Part shown: positions 1 to 8,319 of the stretch, one piece after another | Position numbering within the stretch: the stretch's first letter is position 1 | How the letters are laid out: every line of letters starts with the position of its first letter | Assembly: GCA_963836005.1 (NCBI GenBank) | Contig: CAWIHS010000005.1 | Location: forward strand, 62,001 to 126,000 | From: CAWIHS01 sp963836005 | GTDB taxonomy: Bacteria > Pseudomonadota > Gammaproteobacteria > GRL18 | Reading direction: 5' to 3' | Length of the DNA stretch: 64,000 nucleotides | Position numbers and translations under genes: made by a program | Notes under the pieces: generated by a model | Seen by the model: the letters and a program-made list of their open reading frames with translations, nothing else | Databases searched by the model: none | What the model was told of the DNA's origin: nothing

Positions 1-1
1 T

Positions 2-496
2 ATGAAACTAAGCAAAAAATTGATTTTTCTTTCCTGTTTGTCTTTGGCTTCAATGTCAGTACAGGCGGATGATTCACCTAGTGTAACTATTAAGCGTTTA
101 ACCCTTGAATCTGCCAATAAAGTGGCGATGGGTGTCATTAATGCTTGCCGCAAACAGGGCATTCAAGTTTCAGCAACGGTTGTTGATAGAGATGGTCAGG
201 TTCAGGTTATTGTTCGTGATACCTTAGCACCGCTGGTATCAGTCAAAATCAGTAGAATGAAAGCTTATACTGCGGCTAATTTTACTGCTGATACATCAGC
301 TATGGCCTCCAGAGCAGGAACAGCTATTGGTAGTGTAGAAGGTTTAGTGATGTCTGCTGGCGGTAATATCATTCAAGTAGGTGGTGTTACGTATGGTGCC
401 GTAGGTGTTAGTGGTGCCCCTTCAGGTAAAACAGATGAAGCTTGCGCAAAAGCTGGAATTGAAGCTGTTGTTGAAGATTTAGAGATGGCAGATTAA
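2..496 (+). CDS. GlcG/HbpS-family periplasmic heme-binding-like protein
   Basis: The 164-residue protein has an N-terminal signal peptide (about residues 1-22: KKL, a hydrophobic stretch, then VQA before DDS), so export to the periplasm is expected. The rest matches the GlcG/HbpS (DUF336) fold: an LTLESANKVAMG opening, a VVDRDGQVQVIVRD strand pair, a KAYTAANF helix and the glycine-rich segment MSAGGNIIQVGGVTYGAVGVSGA near the C-terminus. Family members bind heme or small organic ligands, and several are secreted sensors or accessory proteins. The ATG at position 2 gives the full signal peptide. Neighbouring DNA gives no pathway clue, because the downstream 600 bases are non-coding or degraded. 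The ligand cannot be read from the sequence. Confidence 0.85.
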   Translation: MKLSKKLIFLSCLSLASMSVQADDSPSVTIKRLTLESANKVAMGVINACRKQGIQVSATVVDRDGQVQVIVRDTLAPLVSVKISRMKAYTAANFTADTSAMASRAGTAIGSVEGLVMSAGGNIIQVGGVTYGAVGVSGAPSGKTDEACAKAGIEAVVEDLEMAD

Positions 497-1108
497 GTCG
501 GAACTAATACAAGTTATTCTGTTAACACCAAGCGACTTTGTCGTATCTTAACTACCAGGGGATTTTGTCATAATCTAAATACCAGGGAAAATTGACGGAC
601 TCACTTTTTTGATGCTCCCCTAAGTATTCATTTTTGAATATTCAGGGGCATCCAGGATGATTTTCATGGACTCAACAGCACAACTTAGCGTTGATATTAT
701 TGCCAAAGTTGCGAAAGAAAAATCAGTGTTTGTAATGCTGCCAAGCCCCTAAATAAGTCAAGAAGAACGAATTTATTTCTAAGCAACAGAATGAGGAAAA
801 TGTATTTCGTTATAGTAGAGAAATAACCAATAACAATATAGCCACATTGTGCTCTTATATTACTAATTTAAGTATACTGACTTCAATTGGTTTTTTATCG
901 TTATTAACTGCTGCTTTCTGGATACCAGAGCATGAAAAGTATTTACAAACAATCACTGCAATAGGCCAATACTGACTCTCAGCAGGCATCTCCTGCCAGC
1001 TAGTTGTCACTTTATAGAAATTTGCCTGCAAAAGGATTTGATGGCAAGTTAGTCAACATTCGAATAAAATTTAACGATCTTACTTATCTTAACCAAACTT
1101 TTTTACTA
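497..1108. other. Gene-poor stretch with hairpin and short remnants
   Basis: No credible intact gene is visible here. It contains a hairpin at 611-652, a 28-codon open stretch from an ATG at 668 that matches nothing I recognise, and phrases such as an ATTCAGGGGC motif that recurs near 9880. It reads like insertion-sequence debris. Confidence 0.5.
611..652. repeat. Inverted repeat (hairpin)
   Basis: Two roughly 18-base arms pair around a TTTT loop: GATGC-CCCCT-A-GTATTCA against TGAATA-CAGGGGCATC, with small mismatches. No U-run follows the hairpin on either strand, so a simple terminator role is not supported. The ATTCAGGGGC half recurs near 9880, suggesting a repeated or transposon-derived element. 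Confidence 0.55.
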
Positions 1109-1771
1109 CTGTGCGGACATTTCAGACGAGACATAGCAGAACCATCATTGAAACCTTTACTTGAGAGTATTGATATGGGTCAGCTGAAACTTTCTGGCGG
1201 GATTTCTACCCTGCTGCTCAGGTAGACGGTATTATTTTTGAAAAAGATGGCGAACGGCAGTCCCATAAAGCGACCTGGTGGTTCTTACTTGACAAGGATC
1301 TTAAACCAAACTATAAGTATGCTACCTTTAATGCAAGAAGACTTGATTCTCGAATGTGGGCCAAACCATTTCAAACGCATCGCTGCATCATTCCAGTGAC
1401 GGCTATTGGTGAATCCTTCGGGGAGAAGAAAAACAAAAAATCCTTTTTGATGGAGGCAGATAAAGCTTTTTTTCTTGGTGGTTTATATCATCAATATGAT
1501 AATAACGGTAACTTAATGACGACTTTTTCCGTCATTACTCGAAATCCCCACCCTCGTTTGTCGAAATATCATGATAAAGCAACCCCTTTTTTTTATGCCT
1601 GCAGACTCTCATTTAATCGACCGTTGGCTTGATCCTGCTATCCGGGGTGTATCGTTATTTAGTGATTTGTTGGACATACCCAAAATACCTGTTGATTTTA
1701 CTGTAACTCCGGTCAATTCCACACGTAAATTGAAAGTTGCAGGTGATTCAGAAAAGATGCTAAGAGATTAA
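1109..1771 (+). pseudogene. Broken SRAP (YedK/HMCES-like) gene
   Basis: Three reading frames together spell a SRAP-domain protein, the family that crosslinks abasic sites in single-stranded DNA through Cys2. The first piece begins CGHFRRDIAEPSL, but the codon before the catalytic Cys (1112-1114) is CTG rather than ATG. The second piece (about 1210-1600) carries the WWFLLDK, NARRLDSR, RCIIPVTAIGE and FFLGGLY blocks typical of SRAP. The last piece (about 1596-1771) has MPADSHLIDRWLDP. One frame change lies near 1190-1220 and another sits in the T-run near 1586-1594. With a lost start codon and two frame changes the gene is almost certainly inactive. Confidence 0.75.
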
Positions 1772-1824
1772 AACTGAAAGGGTGGAATACGGGAGTCATT
1801 ATTTTAATTTATAGAGGAAATTAA

Positions 1825-2007
1825 ATGGTAGATTTACGACAAAACGAAGACGAGGATATTTATGATCCCTTTAACGATGGTTGGAATGAACGTATAGCTG
1901 GCAAACAAAAAGGTGATAACCCTTTTGGAATTAATAACTGGAAATTCTACGAATGGGAAAAAGGCTGGCTAGAGGCCGATAAAGCCATTAAAAAAGAAGA
2001 AAATTAA
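1825..2007 (+). CDS. Small CrpP/Rmf-like protein
   Basis: The 60-residue acidic protein follows a good ribosome-binding site (AGAGGAAATTAA directly before the ATG). The pattern FNDGWNERIAGKQKGDNPF followed by a WEKGWLEADK block resembles the Rmf/CrpP small-protein family, in which a G-x-x-AG-x-x-x-x-NP segment precedes a W-x-x-GW helix. Rmf dimerises ribosomes in stationary phase; CrpP-like relatives are mostly uncharacterised. The assignment rests on this short motif only. It stands alone between a broken SRAP gene and a repeat-rich gap, so there is no operon context. Confidence 0.6.
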   Translation: MVDLRQNEDEDIYDPFNDGWNERIAGKQKGDNPFGINNWKFYEWEKGWLEADKAIKKEEN

Positions 2008-2450
2008 TCACAATAAAAAGATAATTGTTTTGGTCCTTCACAAAAATGCGTATATTCCAGGTAAAAAATACTCTGGAAACTCTGATATAGTTGAGTTACC
2101 TATACTATCTGTACGCTATATTCCTTCCCACTTTAAGGGGGAAGGCCAGGATGGGGGTAATGAATGATCACCCAGCATGAAAAGTTAACGGGTGTAAAAA
2201 TTAATTATCGAATTCGATGATACTCAACATGCTCTACAACAGAAATACGATATTGATAGCTACCCCCATCCCAACCTTCCCCCTCAGATGGGAAAGGAGC
2301 AGAGCTTTTTACAAATCAAGTAAGCAATAATGTGAAGAGCCGTTGTTTTCAATAATACTTTCCGCTTTCAGGAAAAAACGCACAAATTTATGTTATGTCT
2401 AAAAGTGGGTCAGAATTCAATGCAAATAGTAGATTACTTTTGGATGCAAT
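2008..2450. other. Intergenic stretch with REP-like palindromes
   Basis: No gene is seen. The interval holds a pair of opposed REP-like hairpins between about 2125 and 2305 (separate entry). Confidence 0.5.
2125..2305. repeat. Pair of opposed REP-like palindromes
   Basis: The left copy reads CCTTCCCACTTTAAGGGGG, then AAGGCCAGGATGGGGGTA. The right copy is its approximate reverse complement (CTACCCCCATCCCAACC, then a CTTCCCCCTCAGATGGGAAAGG hairpin split by a few bases). The same core, AAGG-CCAGGATGGGGGT, recurs inside the MITE at 52817-52974, so this is a dispersed repeat family in the genome. Confidence 0.65.
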
Positions 2451-2690
2451 TTAACAGTCTATATCCAGTTCATCACAAGCCCTTTGTAGTTGAGAGAAAT
2501 TGCATCTTTTAGGGCCGCCAACTATACCTGCTCTATCAACATAGAGTGTTTTAAATACGCCTTTTTTAGCGATGAGATCTTTAAGAATGTTCAAGCAACC
2601 CTGGGTTGTTACAGACTTAAAAAACTCAGCAAAAACTTCACTTGTTGCGTCACCAATATCGGCTATTAGACAGGATGTGAAATTGGGGTA
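2451..2690 (-). pseudogene. Transposase catalytic-core fragment (integrase-like, ISNCY/IS481-like)
   Basis: Read on the minus strand there is an open stretch ending at a TAA at 2451-2453. It carries DIGDATSEVFAEFFKSV, then LYVDRAGIVGGPKRCNF and a QLQRACDELDI segment. DDATS near a VDRAG-x-x-GGPKR-x-NF motif is typical of the DDE integrase core of ISNCY-type transposases, including two catalytic aspartates. There is no start codon, no N-terminal helix-turn-helix and no C-terminal part, so it is a remnant of an old insertion. Confidence 0.6.
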
Positions 2691-2887
2691 AGATCACTGC
2701 CTGTAGTATCAGCTGCTTGCGGGCTACCGAGTAGGGATGAATATAACCTGGAAAAATTGAGTGATGACGCCAATGAGCAATCTATACCTGAATATTTCAT
2801 CCACTTCTTACCTCACCTGAATCAACAAAACGAGAAGATTTTAACTTATAGATTGAAAAGTGTCATTCAATTTCCTATCATTAATCA

Positions 2888-3418
2888 ATGATAAATATCC
2901 TACCGATACTTCCAGTCGTCGCAAGCATGCAGGTCGTACAACCCGTCCTCGTCAAAACCCCTGAACTGCAAATTGACTTCACTCCACGAACACCTAATCA
3001 ATTGGGCTCGTTTTATGAAGCACGCGGTTTTCCCAAAGAGATGCGCGACATACTCAGGCAGCAATGCTTCATCACCGTAGGCATATTGAATACCAGTAAT
3101 GAGAAAATCTGGCATGATTTGTCGAACTGGCAGTTTTCTGTAGCAGGCAAACCCATCAAGCGAGAGCATCGTGATTACTGGAAAAAACGCTGGCAGGACA
3201 TGGGCGTAGCATTAAGTAAACAATCGACCTTTCGCTGGACCCTGATTCCCGAAACACTGGATTTCTTCCCTGACGAACACGAAGGCGGCAACATTGTTCT
3301 GCCCTTTACTGACCAGCCCATCAGTGTAACCGCAACGTTTGTGATGGGGGATAACAAGCAGGGTAAAAAGATCACCATACATACAGACAAACTTTTCTGC
3401 GCTGAGGACCCACAATGA
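2888..3418 (+). CDS. Hypothetical protein preceding a thioredoxin gene
   Basis: This is a 176-residue protein of unknown family. Residues 1-22 are mildly hydrophobic (MINILPILPVVASMQVV), which could be a weak signal peptide or the edge of one. The body is mixed beta-type with FTPRTPNQLGSFYEARGF, a QQCFITVGILNTS strand and a WTLIPETLDFFPDEHEGG segment; there are only two cysteines. It ends in an ATGA overlap with the TlpA-like gene, so the two are translationally coupled and probably act together in the envelope. No recognised domain; function not assigned. Confidence 0.7.
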   Translation: MINILPILPVVASMQVVQPVLVKTPELQIDFTPRTPNQLGSFYEARGFPKEMRDILRQQCFITVGILNTSNEKIWHDLSNWQFSVAGKPIKREHRDYWKKRWQDMGVALSKQSTFRWTLIPETLDFFPDEHEGGNIVLPFTDQPISVTATFVMGDNKQGKKITIHTDKLFCAEDPQ

Positions 3419-3978
3419 GAACTCCGGCAAAGTTTTTCAAACTATTAATACTGATCCTTGCTTTGGGTATGGCCGAGTCTGCCACCGCTAACGAGGCGGC
3501 GGCCGAAGTAACTGAGAATATTAAAGTACCGTTTGGCATTCGGCACTATGACATTGGCATGGCACAGAATTTCACACTGCATGATGCCGATGGCGAAAAG
3601 TTTGAACTAGACGATACCCGGGGACGATGGGTATTCCTGCATTTCTGGGCGAGCTGGTGTGGCCCCTGCCGTAAAGAAATGCCAGCGATACAGACGTTAG
3701 CGGATGCGCTTAAAAATGACAAGTTTCAGATCGTAATGATCAATACCGCTGAAGATGAGGATACTATCTTTGAATTTTTAGCCGCCATCGATGTTGAGCT
3801 GAACAGCCTGATGGACGTCGATGGCCTGGTCACCGAAGTCTGGAAACCTCGCGGTTTACCAACCACTTTTTTAATAAGCCCGCAGGGTGAAATAAGATAC
3901 CAGGCCATCGGCGGACGTGACTGGGACAAAGCTGAGTATATTAATTTCATCAAGCAATTAATAAAAAGCGCTCCTTAG
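3415..3978 (+). CDS. TlpA/ResA-like periplasmic thiol-disulfide oxidoreductase
   Basis: The 187-residue protein has a signal sequence (about residues 1-25, ending SATA-NEA) and a thioredoxin fold of the TlpA/ResA type. The active site is WASWCGPCRKEMP at about residues 80-92 with the CxxC cysteines; the cis-proline region is RGLPTTFLI at about residues 150-158. Such proteins reduce disulfides in the periplasm, often for cytochrome c or copper-site maturation. The start overlaps the stop of the previous gene by four bases. A hairpin and a strong bidirectional terminator follow at 4000-4108. The substrate is not indicated by the neighbours. Confidence 0.88.
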   Translation: MRTPAKFFKLLILILALGMAESATANEAAAEVTENIKVPFGIRHYDIGMAQNFTLHDADGEKFELDDTRGRWVFLHFWASWCGPCRKEMPAIQTLADALKNDKFQIVMINTAEDEDTIFEFLAAIDVELNSLMDVDGLVTEVWKPRGLPTTFLISPQGEIRYQAIGGRDWDKAEYINFIKQLIKSAP

Positions 3979-3999
3979 ACCGAACGGTTAAAGCTATTT

Positions 4000-4021
4000 G
4001 TCCATCCGTTTTTAGATGGAC
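4000..4021 (+). other. Short hairpin after tlpA-like gene
   Basis: The GTCCATC and GATGGAC arms pair around CGTTTTTA. No U-run follows, so it is a weak terminator or an mRNA 3' stabiliser. Confidence 0.5.
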
Positions 4022-4078
4022 ACTTATGGCACAGGGATGTGCTACCATTTTTAATGATGATAAATCTTTGAAAATGCA

Positions 4079-4108
4079 GCAAAAGAAAAATCACACTTTT
4101 TCTTTTGC
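4079..4108. terminator. Bidirectional terminator between convergent genes
   Basis: A perfect 12-base stem, GCAAAAGAAAAA and TTTTTCTTTTGC, closes a TCACAC loop. The T-rich arm serves the plus-strand thioredoxin gene and the A-rich arm, read in reverse, serves the convergent DUF457 gene. It extends through an outer ATGCA/TGCAT pairing with a two-base bulge. Confidence 0.75.
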
Positions 4109-4152
4109 GTTGCATAATATAGCCAGGATGGCTATTTATGGATGGTAACTAT

Positions 4153-5190
4153 TTAGTTGAATAACATCTCAAAATAAGCTTTACCGGTTCTTTCATCCAC
4201 ATTGCGTACCATCTGGTAACCAACAAATGCATCGAGGTTGCCATCGTCAATATCCTGCTTGCTGACTGTTACACCCCACATCGGGTTGATCTTATTGGGC
4301 AGAAAGGAATAACGTACATCCATGATCATGTTCGGATTTCGTGTACTCACCGCCAGAAAACCATCGGAGAACCAGCGAAAACGTTCGATATCTTTTGCCT
4401 GCTGGCTTTCAGCAGGAAGCCAGGGAAAGTCCCGTTGAATATTCAGTTTCTGAATCGATGTTCCCATGATGTACTTCGTGTTCCATAGCAGTTTTACTGC
4501 GTCAACATAGTAGCGGCCATCATATTCGTAGATCATCTTCCAGACATGACGGTTAGCAAAACTGGGTTTCAGATGTACACGTTCCACCTGCTGACCGCGC
4601 TGTTTTGCAAGAGCAAAGACCGCCTGCTCTGCCCGCTGATACTGTACGAGACCCAGACTTAAGAATACAACGGCATATATAAAAGCGATTTGCGCATAGC
4701 GGACATTCTTGCGATACACGGCCAGTGTAATAAAAAAGAGGATCGGCAGAGTGAACAACGGGTCGACAATCGACACGATGTTCCAGGCAAAACGTTCATT
4801 GGAGAACGGCCAGAACAGTTGCGTACCATACGAGGTACAGGCATCCAGCAGGCCATGTGTTGCATAACCTAAGAAGGAAAACAGGTAGATCTGGGCAAAG
4901 GACAGTTTCATTGTCGGCCATCGTCCCTGCACCCATTGTGAATGAATCAGCGGATAGAACACCAGGGCACATATCAAGGCTCCAAACGGAATAAACACCA
5001 GCGAGTGGGTGAATTGTCGGTGAAACTCTAAAAACAAAATCGGGTCTTCTTCCGAACTAATAAGAATATCAAGGTCTGGCGCCATTCCTGCAAACGCACC
5101 GATAAGCAGAGCAATGGCCTGCTTAGATCCATTATTAGCAAAGGACTGGGAGAGACTGGCACCGAAGCTGGCTTGTGATATGGGATCCAT
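4153..5190 (-). CDS. YdjM/DUF457-type membrane-bound metal-dependent hydrolase
   Basis: The 345-residue inner-membrane protein belongs to the DUF457 (LexA-binding, YdjM-like) family. The N-terminal SQASFGASLSQ is followed by a GAFAGMAPDLDIL motif (putative metal-binding aspartates), EFHRQFTHSLVF with the paired histidines, and a GYATHGLLDACTSYG segment with a further His and Asp; these are the conserved polar positions in predicted transmembrane helices within residues 1-165. The last 170 residues form a soluble domain. It converges on the thioredoxin gene and shares a terminator. Substrate unknown; some relatives are SOS-regulated but no LexA box is evident upstream. Confidence 0.82.
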   Translation of the reverse strand: MDPISQASFGASLSQSFANNGSKQAIALLIGAFAGMAPDLDILISSEEDPILFLEFHRQFTHSLVFIPFGALICALVFYPLIHSQWVQGRWPTMKLSFAQIYLFSFLGYATHGLLDACTSYGTQLFWPFSNERFAWNIVSIVDPLFTLPILFFITLAVYRKNVRYAQIAFIYAVVFLSLGLVQYQRAEQAVFALAKQRGQQVERVHLKPSFANRHVWKMIYEYDGRYYVDAVKLLWNTKYIMGTSIQKLNIQRDFPWLPAESQQAKDIERFRWFSDGFLAVSTRNPNMIMDVRYSFLPNKINPMWGVTVSKQDIDDGNLDAFVGYQMVRNVDERTGKAYFEMLFN

Positions 5191-5316
5191 TATTTATAAG
5201 AACTCAGTTGATGTAGCAGAAAACTAGCGAAATCTGTCATCTCGACCGTCGGGAGAGATAACCGTGTATGTCGTGAAAGAAAGTTGGACAAACAGTCAAC
5301 AAATTTTAGAGATAAT

Positions 5317-5595
5317 TTAGTTCTTCTGGCTTAGTTGTTTAAGTAAGTGTAATAATTTTTTCTTCTTAATGCCATCATGGTTTGTTTGATCGATTTTCAC
5401 CACACTAAAAATTATATTGCCAACTATTTTGTTGCTTTCTTCAGCTACAAGAGAAAGCATCGGAAAGGCTGTTTGAACTACTAAGATGTCTCACGCTAGA
5501 GCAGATACAATCGGACCTTCAGTTTGAGCAAACGCATTTTCATGTACTTCTCGTATAGCACTATGATCCTGGCTTGTTGATTTTCTTATTTTCAT
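5317..5595 (-). pseudogene. Broken, truncated GNAT acetyltransferase
   Basis: From an ATG at 5595 the minus strand reads MKIRKSTSQDHSAIREVHE, then NAFAQTEGPIVSALA, an in-frame TGA, and then MLSLVAEESNKIVGNIIFS before a lysine-rich tail stopping at 5317. This is the N-terminal half of a GNAT N-acetyltransferase (IRxVHxxAF, LSLVAE-x-x-x-x-IVG-x-I-x-FS). The acetyl-CoA-binding half is missing and a stop codon interrupts the gene. It lies upstream of the permease on the opposite strand. Confidence 0.65.
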
Positions 5596-5705
5596 CGACG
5601 CTACCTAAGTTGCAAGGACTGTATCACTGGCTGAAAAAGGGTGTTGTAAGTTCAATTAAACTATCTCAATTGCTGTTTATGCTTAAAACCATTAAGCTGA
5701 TACCT

Positions 5706-7481
5706 ATGAACAGTGATCAGATTATTCTATTTATCTTGCTGCTAATTGTATTTGGAATGCTCATTTGGGGTAAAGTGCGTTATGATCTGATTGCATTCAG
5801 TGCACTGGTCACTGCAGTCATAACCGGAGTAGTACCAGAGAGTAAGGCTTTTGATGGCTTTGCTCATCATGCAACTATTATCATTGCGTTAGTGCTGATT
5901 CTTAGCAAAGCACTTTCAAAATCAGGTGCAATTGAATTGATTGCCCGGCAAATAGTTAATTCTGGACGTAAGCTTTCAGCTCATATCGCTATCATGTCTA
6001 GTGTCTCAGCTATTCTTTCCGCCATGATGAATAATGTGGCAGCACTGGCTTTACTTATGCCTATCGATATTCATGCTGCTGCTAAAGCGAAACGTAACCC
6101 TGCCCTGACACTTATGCCTTTATCTTTTGCATCTATCCTTGGTGGTCTGATTACACTCATCGGTACGCCCCCCAATATTATCATATCTAGTTATCGTGAA
6201 GAGGCTCTAGGCGAATCTTTCGGGATGTTTGATTTCAGTCCTGTAGGTCTGGTTGTGACTGTTGCTGGTGTATTGTTTATTACTTTGATTGGTTGGCGCT
6301 TAATCCCGGTGGAGCGTGGTAAGTTTGATGCATCGAAAGGTTTATTTGATTTAGCCAATTATATTGCTGAAGTCCGAGTGCCTGAGACATCAAAAATTAT
6401 TGGTATGAAAGTACCAGAGCTTGACAAAATGGCTGATGATGCCGGTGTTATCATTCTCGGTCTGGTTCGAAATGGAAAGCATCTTCCAGGTCGTGCAAGA
6501 CGAGAGATAATTACTAAAGGCGATATATTAGAAATTGAAACAGACGCTACTTCAATTGATGATTTTGTTGGTGCATTACAGCTGGAATATGTTGGCGCAG
6601 AAAAATATCAAGGGATTAGCAAGAAAGGCTTGTCACTGATGGAAGTTGCTATACCTGAAGGCTCTCGAGCAGATGGACGAACGGAGCAATCACTGCGATT
6701 GCATTATAGGCATGGCGTATTCTTATTGGGAATATCCAGACAGGGAAAGAAAGTACGGGAGCGTGTTCGTAAGCGGGAAATTAAGGCGGGTGATGTTTTA
6801 TTGCTACTTGGACCGCATGAACAATTATCAAATGTTAGTCAATGGTTAGAAAGTTTGCCCTTAAAAGAGCGAGACCTGCAGGTCATTCAACGCCATAAGG
6901 CCTGGCTTGCCGTTGGCATTTTCTCCAGTGCCATTGCTGTTGCAAGTTTTGGTCTGCTTCACTTACCAATGGCATTGGCTGTTGCGTGTATTTTTATGCT
7001 GGCCTTTAAAATCATCCCTCTAAGAGAATTATACAATTCCATAGAATGGCCCGTCATTGTGTTGTTAGGCTCTATGATACCCATCGGAATTGCTTTGGAA
7101 TCATCTGGTGGTACTGCTCTGATTGCCGAAAACATTATCAATCTGGCTGAAGGTTATGGTCCTGTAGTTGTTCTTGCCATTTTGATGATTGTTACCATGA
7201 CCCTTTCTGATGTATTGAACAATACAGCCACAGCTGTTATCGCGGCCCCTATTGCTATTGATATTGCAAATCAGCTAGAAGTTAATCCAGATCCATTTTT
7301 GATGGCTGTAGCCATCGCTGCTTCGTGTGCTTTTCTCACACCCATTGGCCATAAGAATAACACCTTGATACTTGGTCCTGGTGGATACAGGTTTGGTGAC
7401 TACTGGCGCATGGGATTACCTCTTGAAGTTATTATTGTTGGCGTTTCTTTGCCGATGATCCTCCTTGTATGGCCAATGTAG
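5706..7481 (+). CDS. SLC13/DASS-type permease with two TrkA-C domains
   Basis: The protein has 591 residues from the ATG at 5706 (MNSDQIILF). Two hydrophobic transport halves flank a cytosolic region with two TrkA-C (RCK-C) domains, about residues 215-390. The first half has MMNNVAALALLMP and LITLIGTPPNIIIS, the second has SDVLNNTATAVIAAP and FLTPIGHKNNTLILGPGGY: the paired N-N-x-x and TP-x-G signatures of SLC13/ArsB-like transporters. These move anions such as sulfate or dicarboxylates with Na+. An earlier TTG at 5574 keeps the frame open but overlaps the broken GNAT gene and adds a poor N-terminus, so 5706 is preferred. The ligand is not determined. Confidence 0.85.
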   Translation: MNSDQIILFILLLIVFGMLIWGKVRYDLIAFSALVTAVITGVVPESKAFDGFAHHATIIIALVLILSKALSKSGAIELIARQIVNSGRKLSAHIAIMSSVSAILSAMMNNVAALALLMPIDIHAAAKAKRNPALTLMPLSFASILGGLITLIGTPPNIIISSYREEALGESFGMFDFSPVGLVVTVAGVLFITLIGWRLIPVERGKFDASKGLFDLANYIAEVRVPETSKIIGMKVPELDKMADDAGVIILGLVRNGKHLPGRARREIITKGDILEIETDATSIDDFVGALQLEYVGAEKYQGISKKGLSLMEVAIPEGSRADGRTEQSLRLHYRHGVFLLGISRQGKKVRERVRKREIKAGDVLLLLGPHEQLSNVSQWLESLPLKERDLQVIQRHKAWLAVGIFSSAIAVASFGLLHLPMALAVACIFMLAFKIIPLRELYNSIEWPVIVLLGSMIPIGIALESSGGTALIAENIINLAEGYGPVVVLAILMIVTMTLSDVLNNTATAVIAAPIAIDIANQLEVNPDPFLMAVAIAASCAFLTPIGHKNNTLILGPGGYRFGDYWRMGLPLEVIIVGVSLPMILLVWPM

Positions 7482-7597
7482 TGTCATGCTAATGTTGTTG
7501 CTTTAGCAAGGATAATAAGAATTTACGGTTTCTGTAATAGTGAGGCAGGTGTTTGCAATCTGTAGTGTCTATTGCTGCCGAATTAGAATGATGTGTC

Positions 7598-7978
7598 AAC
7601 ACTTTTCCGGACACTTGTTTAAACAGCTTTTTGCTGCCTTTCGTAATCTACTGGTGACAAATAGCCATTAGCAGAATGAAGTCTTTCACGATTATAAAAC
7701 ACCTCGATATATTCAAATATGATCTGCTTTGCTTCTTCCCTGGTTTGAAATTGACAATGATGCGTCAATTCCGTTTTCAGGGTGTGAAAGAAGCTCTCTG
7801 CTACGGCGTTATCCCAACAATTCCCCTTACGACTCATTGATTGAATGAGTTTGTGATCTTTTATGATCTTCCGGTGGCTATCCGATGCATATTGACTGCC
7901 ACGATCAGTATGCCAAATTAACCCCTTGTCAGGTTTACGCTTCCATAGCGCCATCAGTAAGTGTTGTGGTCTAATAGC
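7598..7978 (-). pseudogene. IS3-family transposase 3' remnant, interrupted by another IS
   Basis: The open segment encodes the C-terminal part of an IS3-type OrfB: IWHTDRGSQYAS (second catalytic Asp), KGNCWDNAVAESFFHTLKTEL (catalytic Glu) and FYNRERLHSANGYLSP. The N-terminal part, with the first catalytic Asp, is missing. The reading frame runs into the inverted repeat of the intact IS at 7979, showing that the second element inserted here. An outer end resembling a terminal repeat (ACACTTTTCCGGACAC) is seen near 7601-7616. The matching 5' tip lies at 9181-9265. Confidence 0.75.
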
Positions 7979-8028
7979 ACCGGACACTTTAATAAGAGAT
8001 AATACCAATCAATTATTGAGGTGTCAGA

Positions 8029-8319
8029 ATGGGACAGAAACGAACATACAAACAATATTCTAAAGAATATAAAGAAGAGGCGGTGGCTCTGGTACGAGAA
8101 CAGGGCTATTCAGTGCCAGAGGCGGCTAAATCACTGGGTATAGCCAGTAATATACTGTATCGCTGGAAAGATAAAATAGAATCACAGCTGGAAGGTAAAT
8201 CGTTGTCATTTGATGAGCGTGAAGAGCTGAAGCGCCTGCGTAAAGAAAATAAGAATTTGCGTATGGAGAAAGCGATTTTAAAAAAGGCCAGTGCCTTCTT
8301 CGCGAAAGAAATGAAGTAA
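8029..8319 (+). CDS. IS3 transposase OrfA (helix-turn-helix protein)
   Basis: The 96-residue protein begins after a TTGAGGTGTCAGA leader. It has the HTH_Tnp_1 pattern: YKQYSKEYKEEAVALV, then GYSVPEAAKSLGI and a ILYRWKDKI recognition segment, followed by a leucine-zipper-like region (ELKRLRKENKNLRMEKAIL) used for OrfA multimerisation. It ends with AKEMK. The A6G run near codons 84-86 allows ribosomes to slip into orfB. OrfA binds the element's ends and regulates transposition. Confidence 0.85.
   Translation: MGQKRTYKQYSKEYKEEAVALVREQGYSVPEAAKSLGIASNILYRWKDKIESQLEGKSLSFDEREELKRLRKENKNLRMEKAILKKASAFFAKEMK
8280..8286 (+). other. Programmed -1 frameshift site (A6G) of the IS3 element
   Basis: The run AAAAAAG near the end of orfA lies where the -1 frame is already open and continues into orfB without a stop. 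IS3 elements commonly use such a run to make the OrfAB fusion transposase. Confidence 0.65.

Noticed and set aside
5574..5705. Longer N-terminus of the SLC13 permease from TTG 5574
   Set aside because: Adds 44 residues without a helix of the right type and overlaps the GNAT remnant; ATG 5706 gives the normal start.
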